In this document: in pieces, positions 1 to 13,295 of the stretch | Position numbering within the stretch: position 1 is the first letter of the stretch | How the letters are laid out: every line of letters starts with the position of its first letter | Origin: Acanthaster planci | Taxonomy: Eukaryota; Echinodermata; Asteroidea; Valvatida; Acanthasteridae | Direction of reading: 5' to 3' | DNA length: 64,000 bases | Assembly: GCF_001949145.1 (NCBI RefSeq) | Contig: NW_019091501.1 | Location: forward strand, 60,001 to 124,000 | Program-made: the position numbers and the translations under genes | The notes under the pieces: generated by a model | What the model was told of the DNA's origin: nothing | Seen by the model: the letters and a program-made list of their open reading frames with translations, nothing else | Database searches by the model: none

Positions 1-92
1 ATTGATTATTGCTGGATTTAGCTGAAATGCCCCGTGAAATGTTCCGTTACTACTTTGCAAAAAGCTGTGCTGCTGAACTTCTACCGAGTGGT

Positions 93-155
93 GTTGAGTT
101 GACACCGTATGATGTTGACTGGACACCATTCAACGTTGAATCAAACATGAGTTGT
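93..155. repeat. degenerate 21-bp minisatellite
   Basis: Three consecutive 21-bp units begin at 93, 114 and 135. Each starts GTTGA and the first two share GACACC/GGACACC in the middle. Further decayed GTTGA/GGACACC fragments continue to about 400. It is noncoding; the short open frame across it has no protein-like character. Confidence 0.5.
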
Positions 156-2375
156 TTTGATTTCAAAGTAATTGGACTGCGAGGACAACGAGCAGTGTTG
201 AGTTGACGCTTTATAGAGTTAAATGAACACCACGTTGCGTTGAATTGTTAAAAACGGTTTTCAATAGACATCGCATGTAATCGAAAATACATTTTTTTTT
301 AATTGAAAGAGCTTGGACTAAAGGTCAAAGTGGGAGGCTGAATGGACAATGTGTGGCGTTGAATGGAAACTGCATGTATGGTGTAGACACCATCTGGTCC
401 TGTAACATTACTGCGTTCAGAAAATGCCGAATGGAATTGAATTAATGCAGAGTGTACATAGGCCACGTGGTGTTATTTTACGCAGCAGTTTTCAATCGTG
501 AAATAAACTCTGCTTCCGCCCAGACTCCGATGAAAAGCCCCGTCTCAAGTATTACATTACACTTGTAGTGCGCCATTAATCTTTTACCTCTGTGAAACCA
601 GATGTACGGTTTCTTGACTTTTATCTCGCTGATAGCCATCGGCCGTTTCTCTCCGCTGTCGATCACTCTCCAACTCATCTAGGACTTACAAGGACATTAT
701 TAACGCGAAGGCGTGGGCGCCACTTCTTCAGAGGATCTTTTTCACGGCCGGAAGCCGACGGAAGATTGGTGTTAATTAGCAGACTACTGTTTGGTGCAAG
801 AAATAATTAGGAAAGACGGCAGTCGGTCAAACTGCTCTTAGAACGTGTGAACTCCCCGATATTCCTACGTACTGAGCATTACCATATCACTGTAACAACA
901 CATGTATGCATAACAAGGCCGTCTTTTCTACTCTCAACATGTTTACTGTCATCTGTTGGATTAAACGTCTTTTTCGAAACAAGTATCCAGTGTGCAATAG
1001 CACACCAGTAAAGACTAGCCTACGTTACATTTTATAAAACCTAAACTTAAATTTTAAATAGAAAATTAAACACTTGAAATCTGTAACTTTTTTCAGTATA
1101 TGGCACATGTATAAACACACACGACACAGTAAATTCTAAGTATTATTCATGTTCTTATCGCCACAAGCACAATGAAAAAAAACTTGAACGCATAATGTGA
1201 TGTGTTTTCAACTGAACAGTTAGACATATTTTATTCGAGCTGTAGCACTTTTAAACGTTTCGCTATTTTCCTAATAGATAGAGTAACTGTAATACTGTGC
1301 ATTAAATGTTCATAATCAACGAAAATCTGAGCAACAAAAAGGAAACAATCGTTGTAGTTTTCCAAACAAGTGGCAAATGCCCCGTTTGTTCCGTGTGTAC
1401 TACCACACCCAGCCCACATCCGTCACATATTATGCCGCCTGCAAGACGGTGAAAACTGAACTATAGTATTAATGAAACAGCCGTTCGTGATCACGCCAAG
1501 CCACGCTCCCCACCTTTCCCCCTTTGATTTGCGGTCGAGAAGAACAGGAGCTCTTTTGAAGTGTCAACCAAGAGGACAACCCATCAGAAAAATGAAATAT
1601 GGCGTCACATTCTACAATGGTTTAGCATCAGGTGTTTGGGATGGGCTTTTTCATCGTGATTTAACAGACTTCAATCAATTTGGAGTGTATATTATAATGA
1701 ATGTAAACTACAATGAAAAGTTAGTGACAGTATGTTCCAAAAGCTTCTACCAGAAGACCTTTGGAATCTTAACAGCCCGAGAAATAATGTCATCAAGGGA
1801 GAAAGTAACCTTTTCGAAAACATGAAATCCCATTACTTAAAGTTAACTGTAATTATCTGATTTTCGCGTATTAAAGCACATTACTTACGATTGCGCCGAA
1901 TAATTACAAATGGTCGTTCGTGAAGTCTTTGGAAAGAGTAGCAAACACTACAAATTTTGAACAATGAAACTGGATTAACAAGAGCGGTTTCTTCAATATA
2001 CCCCTTGCTGAAATCCAATAATGGGGATGGCTAATTCAACAAAGGCAGTCCCTATTATGGCGCTGTCAAATACCTTGTCTCGTTTTTCAGTGGGGATAGA
2101 AGATGATAGGACAGGCGAGCACATTGCCTCGAGGACAGAGAAGTCTATACGCATTCTGGTCACATCTGGTGCTACAACATGACCTCAGATTTCAAATGGA
2201 ATTGAACAAACTCCTAGGGGATACAATCTCGTTGGAGGGTCTATTAGCCAAAGTCTCAAAATTGTCCATAGCACAGAGCGTCTTACTAATTATTACGTAA
2301 CGTTAGACTAAAAATGATCCATGCTGAGACCATAGAGAAAGGACACGTCTATGCCCAGACTGCCTGCGAGCTTGA
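156..2375. other. upstream intergenic sequence of gene 1
   Basis: AT-rich DNA with only short chance open frames. I see no exon with matching splice sites, no RNA gene and no clear mobile element. The last few hundred bases should hold the distal promoter of gene 1. Confidence 0.5.
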
Positions 2376-2384
2376 TATATAAAG
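2376..2384 (+). promoter_or_regulatory. TATA box of cystine-knot ligand gene 1
   Basis: TATATAAAG lies 145 bp before the start codon at 2521. Transcription would begin about 30 bp downstream, near 2405. The leader between there and 2521 contains no upstream ATG. Genes 2 and 3 have a TATA box in a similar position. Confidence 0.7.
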
Positions 2385-2520
2385 GGAGTGTCTTGGGTTT
2401 CAGAAATCACAAGCTCTGGTGCCAGCTTCGAAATAATCTTGAACATTTGGCGGTGTTGCTTGCTTGCACAACCATAACACAATAGATATAGATAGCTATC
2501 TTCTGTAGATAACGTGGATC

Positions 2521-5500
2521 ATGGCACCGTACTATATGACGCGATTTTCTCTGTTTGCAGTCAACTTCCTTACGATATGGGCAATTGCGGACCTACTCCA
2601 AATCAGTAAGCTGAAAAGTTGATATCCATCTTAACAATAAATTTCTTTATTCAAAGCATTTTAGTCGCTGCTATCGAAGACGGAAACTGATAGGAAACAG
2701 ACACTGTTGCCAGAAAGGCTCTGGTTTGAGAAAGGAAAATCTCTGAATTACTGGTTTATAAAGTATTCACTAATTTATTTTATGCAACGAGCACAGAACG
2801 ACTAGTAAACTTCCGGCGTTTTCTTCTCTTTACTTTTTAGGTGATGCAAGCAATACGAATGACAACATAGACAACTTCCGCCCAGAAATGATCGGTAAGT
2901 TTGAATAAGCCCAAAGACAGTTGCTTACCTAATCTTTAATGAGGCTACCAATGACGCTGGGGCATTAACAGTCGTTTTAAGAGTAATATTGTTGTTGAGG
3001 GATACACTGTTTAACGTGAAATATCTTACATTTTACGCAGTGGCATATTGCTGGCTCTTAGCAAGTCCCGTATACAATACAAATTCTAAGACCACACTGT
3101 TTTGATTTTTTAATAATCTAACCATATTACTAACCTTGTTGGGACAGCTGGCTGATTTTCGTCACGTGAGCATATTACACTTGCATCTCATCTTACCATT
3201 CTTCATTCTGTCCACATAATAAAAATGCAGAATGTCTGTAATCTAGTTAAATTGGCAATAAATAACACATATTCACAATCTAGATAATCACTCTAAAAAT
3301 GCGGTATTACTTAAAATTACACATTAGGACTACCAACAACATTTATCTCTTTCTCAAAATTAACATTAGTTAGTTTGCTTTTCTGATACCTGTGGGTGTC
3401 AAAGTAAAATGTCTATTACTTTTACCCGTATAGCTCAAATTCCCCGCAAGCAAAGTGGACAGACAGGTCTCAAGCCCTTTCCTAAGATTGTGCCAGACAA
3501 TGGAATGTTCCACTTTGTACTTAAAGGTAAGATTCAATGTCTGCTTCTCATGCCAATCAGCGCATTTTGAAATGCCACTAATCTAAACGTAAAGCAGTCA
3601 TACCGTGTTCGATGTGAAAACTATGGAAGGTCCCTCATGAACCTTTTTTTCAAAACATATACTTAAATTCCTTTTTACACAGACCAGAGTGGTAAAGAAT
3701 ACTGTGTGAAATTTTCGTCTAATTTGGGATTCTGTGAGATCTCAGCCATGGATTTTCAGTGTGCATGTCCATGTCTCCTACTCCTGACATTTAAAAAGCT
3801 CTCCTTAAAAAATGCAATGCATTTTAATCAATCTCAAAACAAACATCTGGGTTCCATAATTTGGGTCAATCTAAACTTCATTGCCTGAAAAACGTTATCT
3901 GTTTGCCGAACAGAGTATTGCAATCACTTCCTTATTTCACGGTGAATTGTATATAATAAACGTCTTGCCACCTTTCTCATCTAACACCAACGTTTTAAGA
4001 AGTTCCAGGTGTTTCAAATATTCGATCCAGAATTTTATGATTGATAGTTTTCAACGACATTTCTCTCCAGATATCGCACAAGAGCTCGTTCATCTCTTGG
4101 AGGAGCAGGGTCTCAGCCTCAGCGGCACACACAAGGATGCGATCCATGACAAACTTGAAAGCATCTATGACAGGAGCAAAGACCATCCTGCTCTGGAAAG
4201 CGATATAATTGCCTACTCGCCGAAAAAGCCCGACTTCCACAGATACACTCCGGACTCCGTGCTCAGGACCCGTGCACAGGAAAGACGAGTAAGTGAGCAA
4301 ATTTCTTTGGCACGGCTAACTTGACAAATTGACCCTCTAAAGAAACAATTTCTTCGGAAAATCTCTCAGCTGAGGAAGGGCATTCCCAACACCTCCATGT
4401 ATCATCCCTTGTCTGATAATTCCTGAAACATGGCGTGCAAATACATTTATTACAAGCAAGTATGTGAAGTTTCAGTTCAATTCAACGGAGAGGTTTGTTA
4501 CGGTCATTTATTATTGCTAGAACCGTGGATCCGATTTTGATAGCGTTTGTGTCAAATTCATCGTAAGTAATCACTGAAAACCCATGAGGGCTCCACACTA
4601 TAAAGGAAAGAAACGTGCAAAAGGTGATGCCAGATTAATGTGGGGGATGGAATCTTCCCCAGCTCGTTTTGGTGGATGATGTGTATTTTGTATGTAACGT
4701 TGTAAATTTAATGTATTTTGCAGTGAACTATCATGACGTTTGATCTTACTTCCAGAAACGAAAGGAATGTAACATAGCCAGCCATTAGAGCAAATCTTAC
4801 CAGAGAATCAAAACTCTCAAGTAATTTCTAAACGGGTTAAGAAGACCAGACCGTTAAACGAAAACTGTGTATCAAATTAAATGTTAGATTTGGAAGAGTT
4901 ATTTGGAAAATACGACATAGTAGACCAGAAGTATTAAACGGTGGTATTCAAAATTATGACCATTGGCGCTGAAATGAATTAGTCTTCTGACTTGCAATGA
5001 GTCGTTTCGCATTTCATTTATTTTTTAAAGAACTCCGATGTAGCCTCCGGTGGTAATATAAGTGGGTGTTTTATCATAAGGACAATATCCTTGACAAAGC
5101 ACTGGGAAACTGGCGGAAGACTACAGTGATAGAACCCTAAATACATGCACTGACAGGGTATTGTGCCCTTTGAGGAATTACACCTTTGTGATCACTGAGC
5201 CTACCTCTTGACAGGACACGATGTAGCGCCTTAAAGCCTCACTTTGTGGAAATTGTCGAGTTGTAAAATGTCACTCTAACGCAGTTACAGCGGCGGGTTT
5301 TCTGGGATGATAATTCGCCGTTTTAACCAGGCAAGGCGCCATCATTTCTATCCCGCAGGAAAAGCGAGCATATCGCGGGGAGATTCACGAGTTGTGCCAG
5401 AGTGAGGAAAGATGGGAGAGCATGGTCACGGCCAATTTGAGGAACCATACCCTAGTCAAGGTTCTCCCAGGCTTCGAGTTCCACATGAGGGCGTGCACCT

Positions 5501-6569
5501 GGTTCAGCGAAGATGAACCATGTCTTGGCATGAGCCCCGGGTAAGCAAGGACGGTTTAGACATACGTGTCTCCCCTGTGTCCCATGGTGTACTTTTTGAT
5601 AATTTGCGCAGAGCTCACGTGTTGGCACTGTACTTTAACCTCTTTTGTGCCAAGCCCAATTACCGCGGAGGTGGCACGTGTGTGTGGACTTTCGTCGCTC
5701 AGAGCTCCCTAATGCTTCTCCCCTTCCACTTCTAAAGCTGATTTGATACGCTTTGATTCCATCTATTCAAAAGATATTTTGGACCCGTGGGGCAACCACA
5801 CCAAGAGACTGAATTTAAATAAATGTAATAATGGGATGAAATAAGCTGAAAACTCGTCACAAACGCAAATGGGAGTGAAAGGTTGAGGGTCGACGACATC
5901 TGCGTGTGTTTGGCCCAGAAAAGTCACTTGGATTAAAGTCATCTGCATCCTTCATATGTCAGGACAGGTGGAATCTTGCAGTTTCACTGATCCTGTAATG
6001 TGACCATTTCTTTTCTTGGTCTTTTTTTTTAGGCTTTTTGCCAAGTTCGCCGAGGATGGTAATTTCATCCTACGCTCCTTAAGAATATTTTAAGGTCGTT
6101 GAGCCACCAACGTACTTATGCATACGGGGAACCAAAGTCCATTCGTGTAACATTTATAAGTTGCCTTAATCACAGGTCAGTCGGGTAATAAAAGTGACAA
6201 ACAAATCCTGACATTAACAGATTCTTGAGAGTGGGAGAAATTAGTAGAAAAATACTAAAGGTTATCATCTTTGTTTGGCAGTGATTTCGTATTCTATTAT
6301 ATTGAAGTCAGGGGTCCAGGTAAGAGGTAAATGCATTGTAAGAGATGTCTTTACTGAAATATTTTAGTGTTAACACGTTTTTTTCTCGCAGCTTCGGTGA
6401 AACTTCGTGTCAGACTACGGGGACTTGGGTTCGAGCTTTGGTGTGCGGTGGTTGCAACTTCAACGTCGACCCCAACTGTAACGACAGGTGTCCTAATGTC
6501 CGCGATCTATACCACTGGGAATGGGTGTATACCCCCACCTGTTGCAAATGCGCTTACACGTTATTTTAG
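2521..6569 (+). CDS. neurotrophin/Spätzle-like secreted cystine-knot ligand, gene 1 (divergent paralogue)
   Basis: Predicted secreted growth-factor-like ligand. Six exons: 2521-2605, 2841-2894, 3434-3526, 4071-4288, 5359-5540 and 6392-6569. All have GT..AG borders and compatible phases, giving 269 residues. The ATG is in good context (A at -3, G at +4) and starts a signal peptide (residues 1 to about 24). A pro-region follows, ending in the furin-type site REKR at 150-153, which is made by the exon 4/5 junction. The 116-residue mature part has cysteines at 163, 196, 205, 217, 261, 262 and 264, matching genes 2 and 3 (first spacing 33 in all). Four extra cysteines (229, 232, 240, 244) sit in an insertion of about 15 residues. 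The domain ends HWEWVYTPTCCKCAYTLF. There is an N-glycosylation sequon NHT at 179. Introns are 235, 539, 544, 1070 and 851 bp and show nothing else recognisable. Family membership is inferred from the cysteine pattern and the genes alongside; the receptor is unknown. Confidence 0.8.
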
Positions 6570-6987
6570 ATTCAATATTTAGTAATGACCACTGACCTTG
6601 AATATTTCTTACTGTCCTCATGGACACTGTTTAAAATTTTGCGGGACCCTAGTGCAAATTTTCTAGAAGTTTGCTTTCACTATTAAAATTCGTGGTATCA
6701 ATTGTGAATGACCTCCCACAACCTGAACGTAGAAAGAAACTTAATTTGGTTTTAAAAAGACCTCCTTAAAAATATTTTCTTTATACATTCCGAGCACCTA
6801 TTGTATGTCAGAAAAAAACAATTCTGATAATGGTGTGATACCATAATACGATACTGTTAAACATAAAAAGAAACTTTCACTCCATTACAGATTCAGCAAT
6901 GGTTTACCAAGGAAATGTCAACGAATTTCCCTAATCCCTTCCCTCACAAATGTAATCTTTTTTCCAGGTACGCCCTCTACCCACCCG

Positions 6988-6993
6988 AATAAA
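6988..6993 (+). promoter_or_regulatory. probable polyadenylation signal of gene 1
   Basis: AATAAA about 420 bp after the stop codon of gene 1. Another AATAAA follows near 7213. Which one is used cannot be told from the sequence. Confidence 0.45.
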
Positions 6994-7551
6994 ACCCCAA
7001 CGCATTTTAAGCAACTGCAATCTCCATGCTAATATATTCATGCGTGCACATCACACATTCTCAGCAAGGCAGATGCGACCCACCGCAAAACTACTGCTAA
7101 TTATGTGATATGTATCTAACCTTTTCATATTCCCAGAATAACACGGGGGGGGGATTTTGTATTCTTGATGTCTTTTTAGTTTGTGAATGACACAAAACTT
7201 AACTGCTGTTTGAATAAAGTTGATTAGTTGATTAAAGTTCCATTTTTGGCTGGCTATCTGTATAACGTAGACTCCATAAAGAATTAGCGACCAAATACAA
7301 GTTTTGAAACAGAATTTTATGTCTTTTCTTTGACTTTATTTTTCTACGAATGACGCTTTGATTATCATGAGCAGTCTAATCATTATGTTTTTGTCCTTCT
7401 GATTTTGGATTGGGATTAATGTTTCTGTACAAATTTTATCTTCCTTTGACGTAGCTTAGAGATTGGTTTGGGAATCACACACCCCATTGCCTCTTTTTTC
7501 TATTGAGGAAAGCAAAAGCCAGATACTGTTATTTCTTGTGAAAAATCGTAA

Positions 7552-7579
7552 ACACGATGATACTATCGTATCATCGTGT
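7552..7579. repeat. perfect 12-bp stem hairpin
   Basis: ACACGATGATAC, then a 4-base loop, then its exact reverse complement. Function unknown; possibly the relic of a small inverted-repeat element. Confidence 0.6.
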
Positions 7580-9730
7580 ACAAGTACAAGTCTAGATCAT
7601 GAAAAGTACAATTTAGTTCCAAATTATGTTCCGTCAAAATACTCTAATCCTTCCATCGTTTTCAATCGTGGGTAAATGCTACAATGATTGCGTTAAACCA
7701 ATAATCCCCAAAAAGTAACAATGCGTTACTACAGGCTCACTGCCAACGCTAAAAAAACGAACAACTCATGTAAGAGGAATGAAGTGACAGGGTGCGAAAT
7801 TACTACAAACCTCCGACCCGGCTTCCGCTCCTCCCAGTCCAGCCAGGAATACCTTTGAGTAATGTCCCCCGATCTAACCTGTGAGAAACGATCTTTATGT
7901 ATACGCGAAGACATTTGCGAATGCAGGTCATGCATGGTTTGAGGGGATGGAATCATCCCTCCAAAAGTACGTCTGTTAAATTTTTGCACTCGCATAAGAC
8001 TTCCATCCACCATTAGGTGGTTGGGACGTATTTAAACTGCTGGTGTTTTCAACTCTCTAAAATTAAAAAATAGAAAACGGGAACATGCTCCAGCATGCCC
8101 CCTCTGGATACACCACTGTTGAACACGAAAAACGTACACTGTCAATCACATTTTGGGAGTATATAAAGCTGGCAATGTTTTTTTATTATTTTTTTCCCTC
8201 TCAATCACTAAATTAATTCAATAAACATCCAACAAATATTAAGAGCACGAAACTCCTGCAACTATAATCACTGACTTGGATGGCCTGAATTCAAAAATTT
8301 AGAGGGCTTGTTGGATAAAAACGTCAGGCCTGGGGACAAGGGAAAATAAAACGTGGATCACTCGTGCATAAAAGCATGTTTACAATGTTGGAAATAAAAT
8401 TCTTGTTGATTCATGCTAATAGAAATTAGGTGAGCTTCGTGGAAAATGTGTCTTGGTTTGTTTTGTTTTGCTTTGAGGAGGGAACAAAACGCTCTAGAAA
8501 CACACCAACGCAGCACTAAGCTGTTGTAAAAGCTACTTTTAGATCATCAACTGTTCATCAGATTATTCCGTTATTTTCTTAGTGTCCGATGACAACGCTA
8601 ATGCTAGAATCGTGTCATTTTTGTATCGCACCGTGCGTGGGCCGAGTTTACACGGCATACGTTTCTCCGAATGACGTGCACTTTCATATAAGGCTCCGCA
8701 GGCACCTTATCCATGTGTTCAGCATATCCTGAAGAAAATGGTTACTAAAATGCTGAGCAAACCCTACAAAAATCTGTGCCCCTAATAAAATTTATCATGA
8801 AATTTAACCAGGGAAGGACCACATAATACTCTGCCGTAAAGAAAACCCAATCAGATAATTTAAAAAAGCCTATTTAATCTAACCGCTGATAGCTCTCAAA
8901 ACCACAACCTCGACGCGAGGTACAACCTTAGCAAAATGAGGAAAGGGGGCGTGGCCGATTATATCACGGGACGTTGGCCCGGCAAACGAGCGAACCAACA
9001 AACAAATTCCATGTCATTTCACCCCGTATACGCCCTCTCCCCTCTTCCCATGTAACTTCCCACGAATCGATGTTGTAGTTGACACTTTTTCCGAAACCTA
9101 AAACGTGAATCGTCAAAATCTAGTAAAGTCCACAAAATATGGGAAATGATTCGACAAAAAAGCTAACGTTTCAAAGGTACAGGTGCTTTTCGAGTAGTGT
9201 CTACAAGGTATCACGCACGTAGCCTTGTATTTAAATGACCGTAACAAACAAACCATACGTCTCATTAAGTTCAGACTTCACATTCGTATTGAAAGAAGTA
9301 TCTCTACACAATACGCTAAATTTCAAAAAAATCGAGAGTAGCACAGCCAAGTTCTTGTGGGAGGGGGCCGGGTCCGCCCCCGGTTGTGAGATAGGCCCAA
9401 ATAACCTGGTTCTTTGAGGGTCAAGTACGTTGTCATCTGGGTGAATTGATGTTTTTTCCTTCGTATATTTCTACTATAATTTGGAAATCCAAAGAGTTTG
9501 CGTGGTGATGGAATCACAGAGAGCCTAACAAAATGTCTTTATACAAGTAGCTTAGAACACCCACGTTGGACCTGATCCCTGCTTTTAAACACGAACTTTC
9601 ATCCTTCAAAATCTACGCTTAATGTCAAGAGTGAATACAAAAGAACAGACCAAAAGGTGTCTGGCTTGCAAGAGTTATGTAAGGCTCCCAACAGGCATTT
9701 AAATACGGAATGGTTACTATATATATATAA

Positions 9731-9924
9731 GTCACTTACGGCTTAAAACTCGTTGATTTTCTTTTCAGAGTTGTTCTGGTGATGGCTGATTGGTACAACA
9801 AATTAAAAAATTATACATAATATAATATAATATATATAATAATGTTTTTTATTTATTGTATCATTCAGCTATCACCAGTACAAGTGTTACAAGAAAATCA
9901 ACGAGTTTTAAGCCTTATAGTGAC
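9731..9924. repeat. small inverted-repeat (MITE-like) element
   Basis: The left arm begins GTCACTTACGGCTTAAAACT and the right arm ends with its near reverse complement (…AGTTTTAAGCCTTATAGTGAC). Both arms also share ACTCGTTGATTTTCTT and GGTGATGGCTGA-type segments. The arms are about 70-75 bp and diverged; the centre is AT-only. This looks like a short fold-back element without coding capacity. Confidence 0.65.
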
Positions 9925-12900
9925 CTTTAATACTCGTTTTACAACCAGGGGTACTTTGCGTCGCGCTTCTCTCATACATGCATACAAGCTCGAAAAGCGG
10001 GTGTCTTCCTTACACAAACAATCACTTGATCCCCGATTGAATGCTTTCTTCCTTAGTGTCTATTATTCATCTCAGGACAATCGTGCCTGGGAGATGTCAT
10101 CCTCTGTCCCGGACAAAACCCCTTCAGCAGCGGCTAAAAGCACTGCTTGGGTCAGTTGAGATGTTCCTGAAGGGATTGACAAAGGAATAAGACTCTCACA
10201 ACGTGTTGAATGTAATACCGTCGAAACTATTTCCCAGAGGATCAGTTTCCAAACACAATGAAAGGCCTAAGTGCTTCAAGAAAATAACCAAAAGCCTTAG
10301 GTCATTCAAGTCTGCTTGCCAACTATTTTGAAAAACTGCCTTTATACCCTGGATATGTTCTTTAAAACCACAAAAATGGCCGAATAAATACACGTTAGTG
10401 CTTATACGTGTCTTAACAAAACATGCACAGTTGTTTTGTAGCCATGATGTGTGAATTAATGATTAGAATATTATTATATACAGGCTCAAGCTTATGGAAT
10501 CTGCCTCCAAAAAGCACAACCGAAAGGAGCTCACTCATGGGCAGCATTGGTAAGTAGCATATTGATAATGATGACGCAATTATCCATTTTAAATGCTGGA
10601 AAGAGACAGTAGCTTTAGATTCTGTGGTACATCATCGTCAGAAGAGGACTAAAAGTTGGAAGGTAAAATACTCCCACCCACACCTTTCATTCTAGTTCTA
10701 GCTTCCTTAGAATCATTCAAATATTGAACCAAGCAGTAAGATTTGAGTAAACGTCCACCTACAGTCCATGGATAGTGCCTACGGGGTTGCTTTGATATTT
10801 TAACATGCCTTTAATGCCAAAATAAGTAATGCGTAGGCTGGCGCGCTTGACATCTGCCATCAATTTTCCTTGAGTGGTTACAATTGTATTTAACGCACCT
10901 GTATCAAACTGTTAAGTAGAAAAGAAAAGATCGTCAAGTTGTGTAAAGTTTCTTGTGTTTCTATGTTGTAGATCTGGAGAAGTGAGGTCATTCTATGCTA
11001 TGCTCCCTTGGAAAGCAAGTTTTGGATACTGGCATCATAGCCACTGCCCATTGTCTCCCTTGATTACTTTGTAGCTCCCTGTTTTCGGTGAGCTATTACT
11101 TTAGCAAAGAAAAACTCAAAACAAAAAGCGCAAAGAGAAATACAATGTAGGGTCGACTTCAAATGAAGTCGATAATTGGCTGGGCTTAGTTTGTATACCC
11201 GGCAAGAAATGAGACCGAAAGGTATCCCCCCAACATGTCCAATCCCTATACACATTCCAGACTATTGTTACTTAACACATCCCCCCAAGATGTCTGAAAG
11301 GAATTCCCCAGATTCCTGCTAAACAATGACCAACACAAAGCAGGGGGGGTTCTCTCCATCTCATACCTTGCTGCATATATTAGTTTGCCTTCACTGCCGT
11401 TTGTCAAAGGTCCACCAATTACCGACCTGAACAATTTGCGAACCGTTGTGCACACGGTTATGGAGCATGCAACCAAAAATTGGACGAACCACTCTGATTA
11501 AGAGTCATGCCAATATGAATATTTATTTACGGAGCTGTTTTATTAATTTAGAAACAATTTAACATGATTATTCTCATTACATATTTTAGCATATGTGATA
11601 AAAATATATATTAAACAGCTCAGCCAGGTGTACACCGTCATGCAACGTTATCGCGAAAGAAAGTGTCTGCGTTTCCATCCACTGCATTGCTTCTTCGTCA
11701 TTTCTTCGGTCTATTCCTTCCATCTTCTATGTTAGGATATCCTCTCGTTAGCACGACACGTGGGAAGTGTTGTAGGAAGACAGCACTGAAAGATAAAGAG
11801 ATTCCGTTAACCATGGGTTGCGAAACCTGGGGATTTCGAGTCCTCCGAAACAAACCAAACGGAGCAACCAGGAAGTCTAAACTATGCACATTTCTTTACG
11901 TGAATCAAAATTTGTTATTGTATTTACCACAGTCGATTAGCTTGAAAAATATTAAAGGTATTGGCGACATTCCCTATAGACTTTCTTATCGTGTTACGAA
12001 GTACATGCGTTTAGGAAGCAACAGCTATCCTGCCACCTTGTTTTCCGGTATGATTCGAGACATGAGAAACATGATTAATCTTAACTTTTCTGTTGTGCAC
12101 GATCTTCCACTTAGATGCCCAAGTGTGTGCTTCGTCAACGATATTTTTATTTATCAACAGGAAGTTGTACCCTACGGAGAGGAAATTCGAGGGGACAAAG
12201 TGGTTGGAAACTGCCTTCTCTCATTACTTGGACTCGTTTTACTTCCTTCTTTTGATTGATCTTCACCAAGAATCCATGTCTATAATAACACACACGTTCC
12301 TGTTCTTGCGGGCAAGATTGCACTGCTAACACAAATACCATGCACGTGTCGGAAGGACAAATTAGGAAACCAAAGAAGGCAAAGTTAAACATCTTCGACA
12401 TTCCTTGACTAGTCATCTTTGCGGCACCGATTGTTTTTTTTTTTGGGGGGGGGCTTTACATTCCATTAGCCCTATGAATTTTTTAGCACAACTTGAGCAA
12501 AGTCCACACACTGCAACTCAGAATTATCGTGAAACGCCCCAAAACCCCGGCATTTGGGGTTTTTTGAGGGTATAGCTTTGGAACCCCCGTTGGTATCGAT
12601 TTAGTTCTTTCCGCAAACTCTTTGTAATGATACTTTTAATTAACCTCCCAACTTTTCACCGCGAATGGTCAATTCAGTTATTTTTTCAGTGCGGACGCAA
12701 TCTTTGGACAGAACTCTTGCACAATGCTGCGACTGATCAGTTTACGTAAGTCTTAAAATACCACCTTCTGATCTTTTTTGGTCGTGCTCCAAAACAAACC
12801 GTACGTGGTTGTCAGATGTCATTGAAATACGGCTGACTGGCCTGTATGAAGGACTGTATTTTTAGCCTAAAGATTGTGTGCCAATCACAGTCGTTGCCTG

Positions 12901-13131
12901 AAGCTGCACTGTAAAATATACTTAACCCTAACCCCTAGAGTGTATGTAAAATTATATTGAAATCGAAGGATTTGGAACTAGTGTAAACTAAACCTTAATT
13001 CATTCTTCACGGTTGGACGGATACAAACACCCCACAGACCTTACGTCAGATAGTGACTCATAAAGAAATTTGTGGGCAGACGCAGAGCATTTATTCAACT
13101 CATTAAGTATCAAGACTTGCTGCTACAAACG

Positions 13132-13295
13132 AACAACAGCAGCAGCAAGGGCACTTCCGACAGCAGAAACAACAACTGCAGCACCAACAGCACCAACAAC
13201 AGCTGCCTCAACATCAACAGCACAGCGGCATTCGAAGTAATAACAGCACAAGCCACAACAGCAGCACCAGTAACAGCAGCAACAGCGGTAGTAGT
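13132..13295 (+). repeat. CAA/CAG/AAC triplet-rich tract
   Basis: About 165 bp of imperfect CAA, CAG and ACA triplets, degenerating toward AGC/AGT. One plus-strand frame reads as a run of Q then S/N residues ending in a stop near 13342; another gives N/S/T. The tract is open in several frames, as expected of a triplet microsatellite. A coding role is possible but not supported by neighbouring exons. Confidence 0.6.

Noticed and set aside
6035-6065. Small exon candidate between exons 5 and 6 of gene 1 (T-rich tract, AG…GTAATT)
   Set aside because: Including it shifts the frame of the last exon and destroys the conserved TCCKC ending.
11663-12259. Longest uninterrupted open frame in the window (198 codons, plus strand)
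   Set aside because: No ATG at its start, no recognisable domain, ordinary AT-rich composition and no splice context; a chance frame is the simplest reading.
12920-12940. Telomere-like TTAACCCTAACCCC
   Set aside because: Only two imperfect units, not an array.
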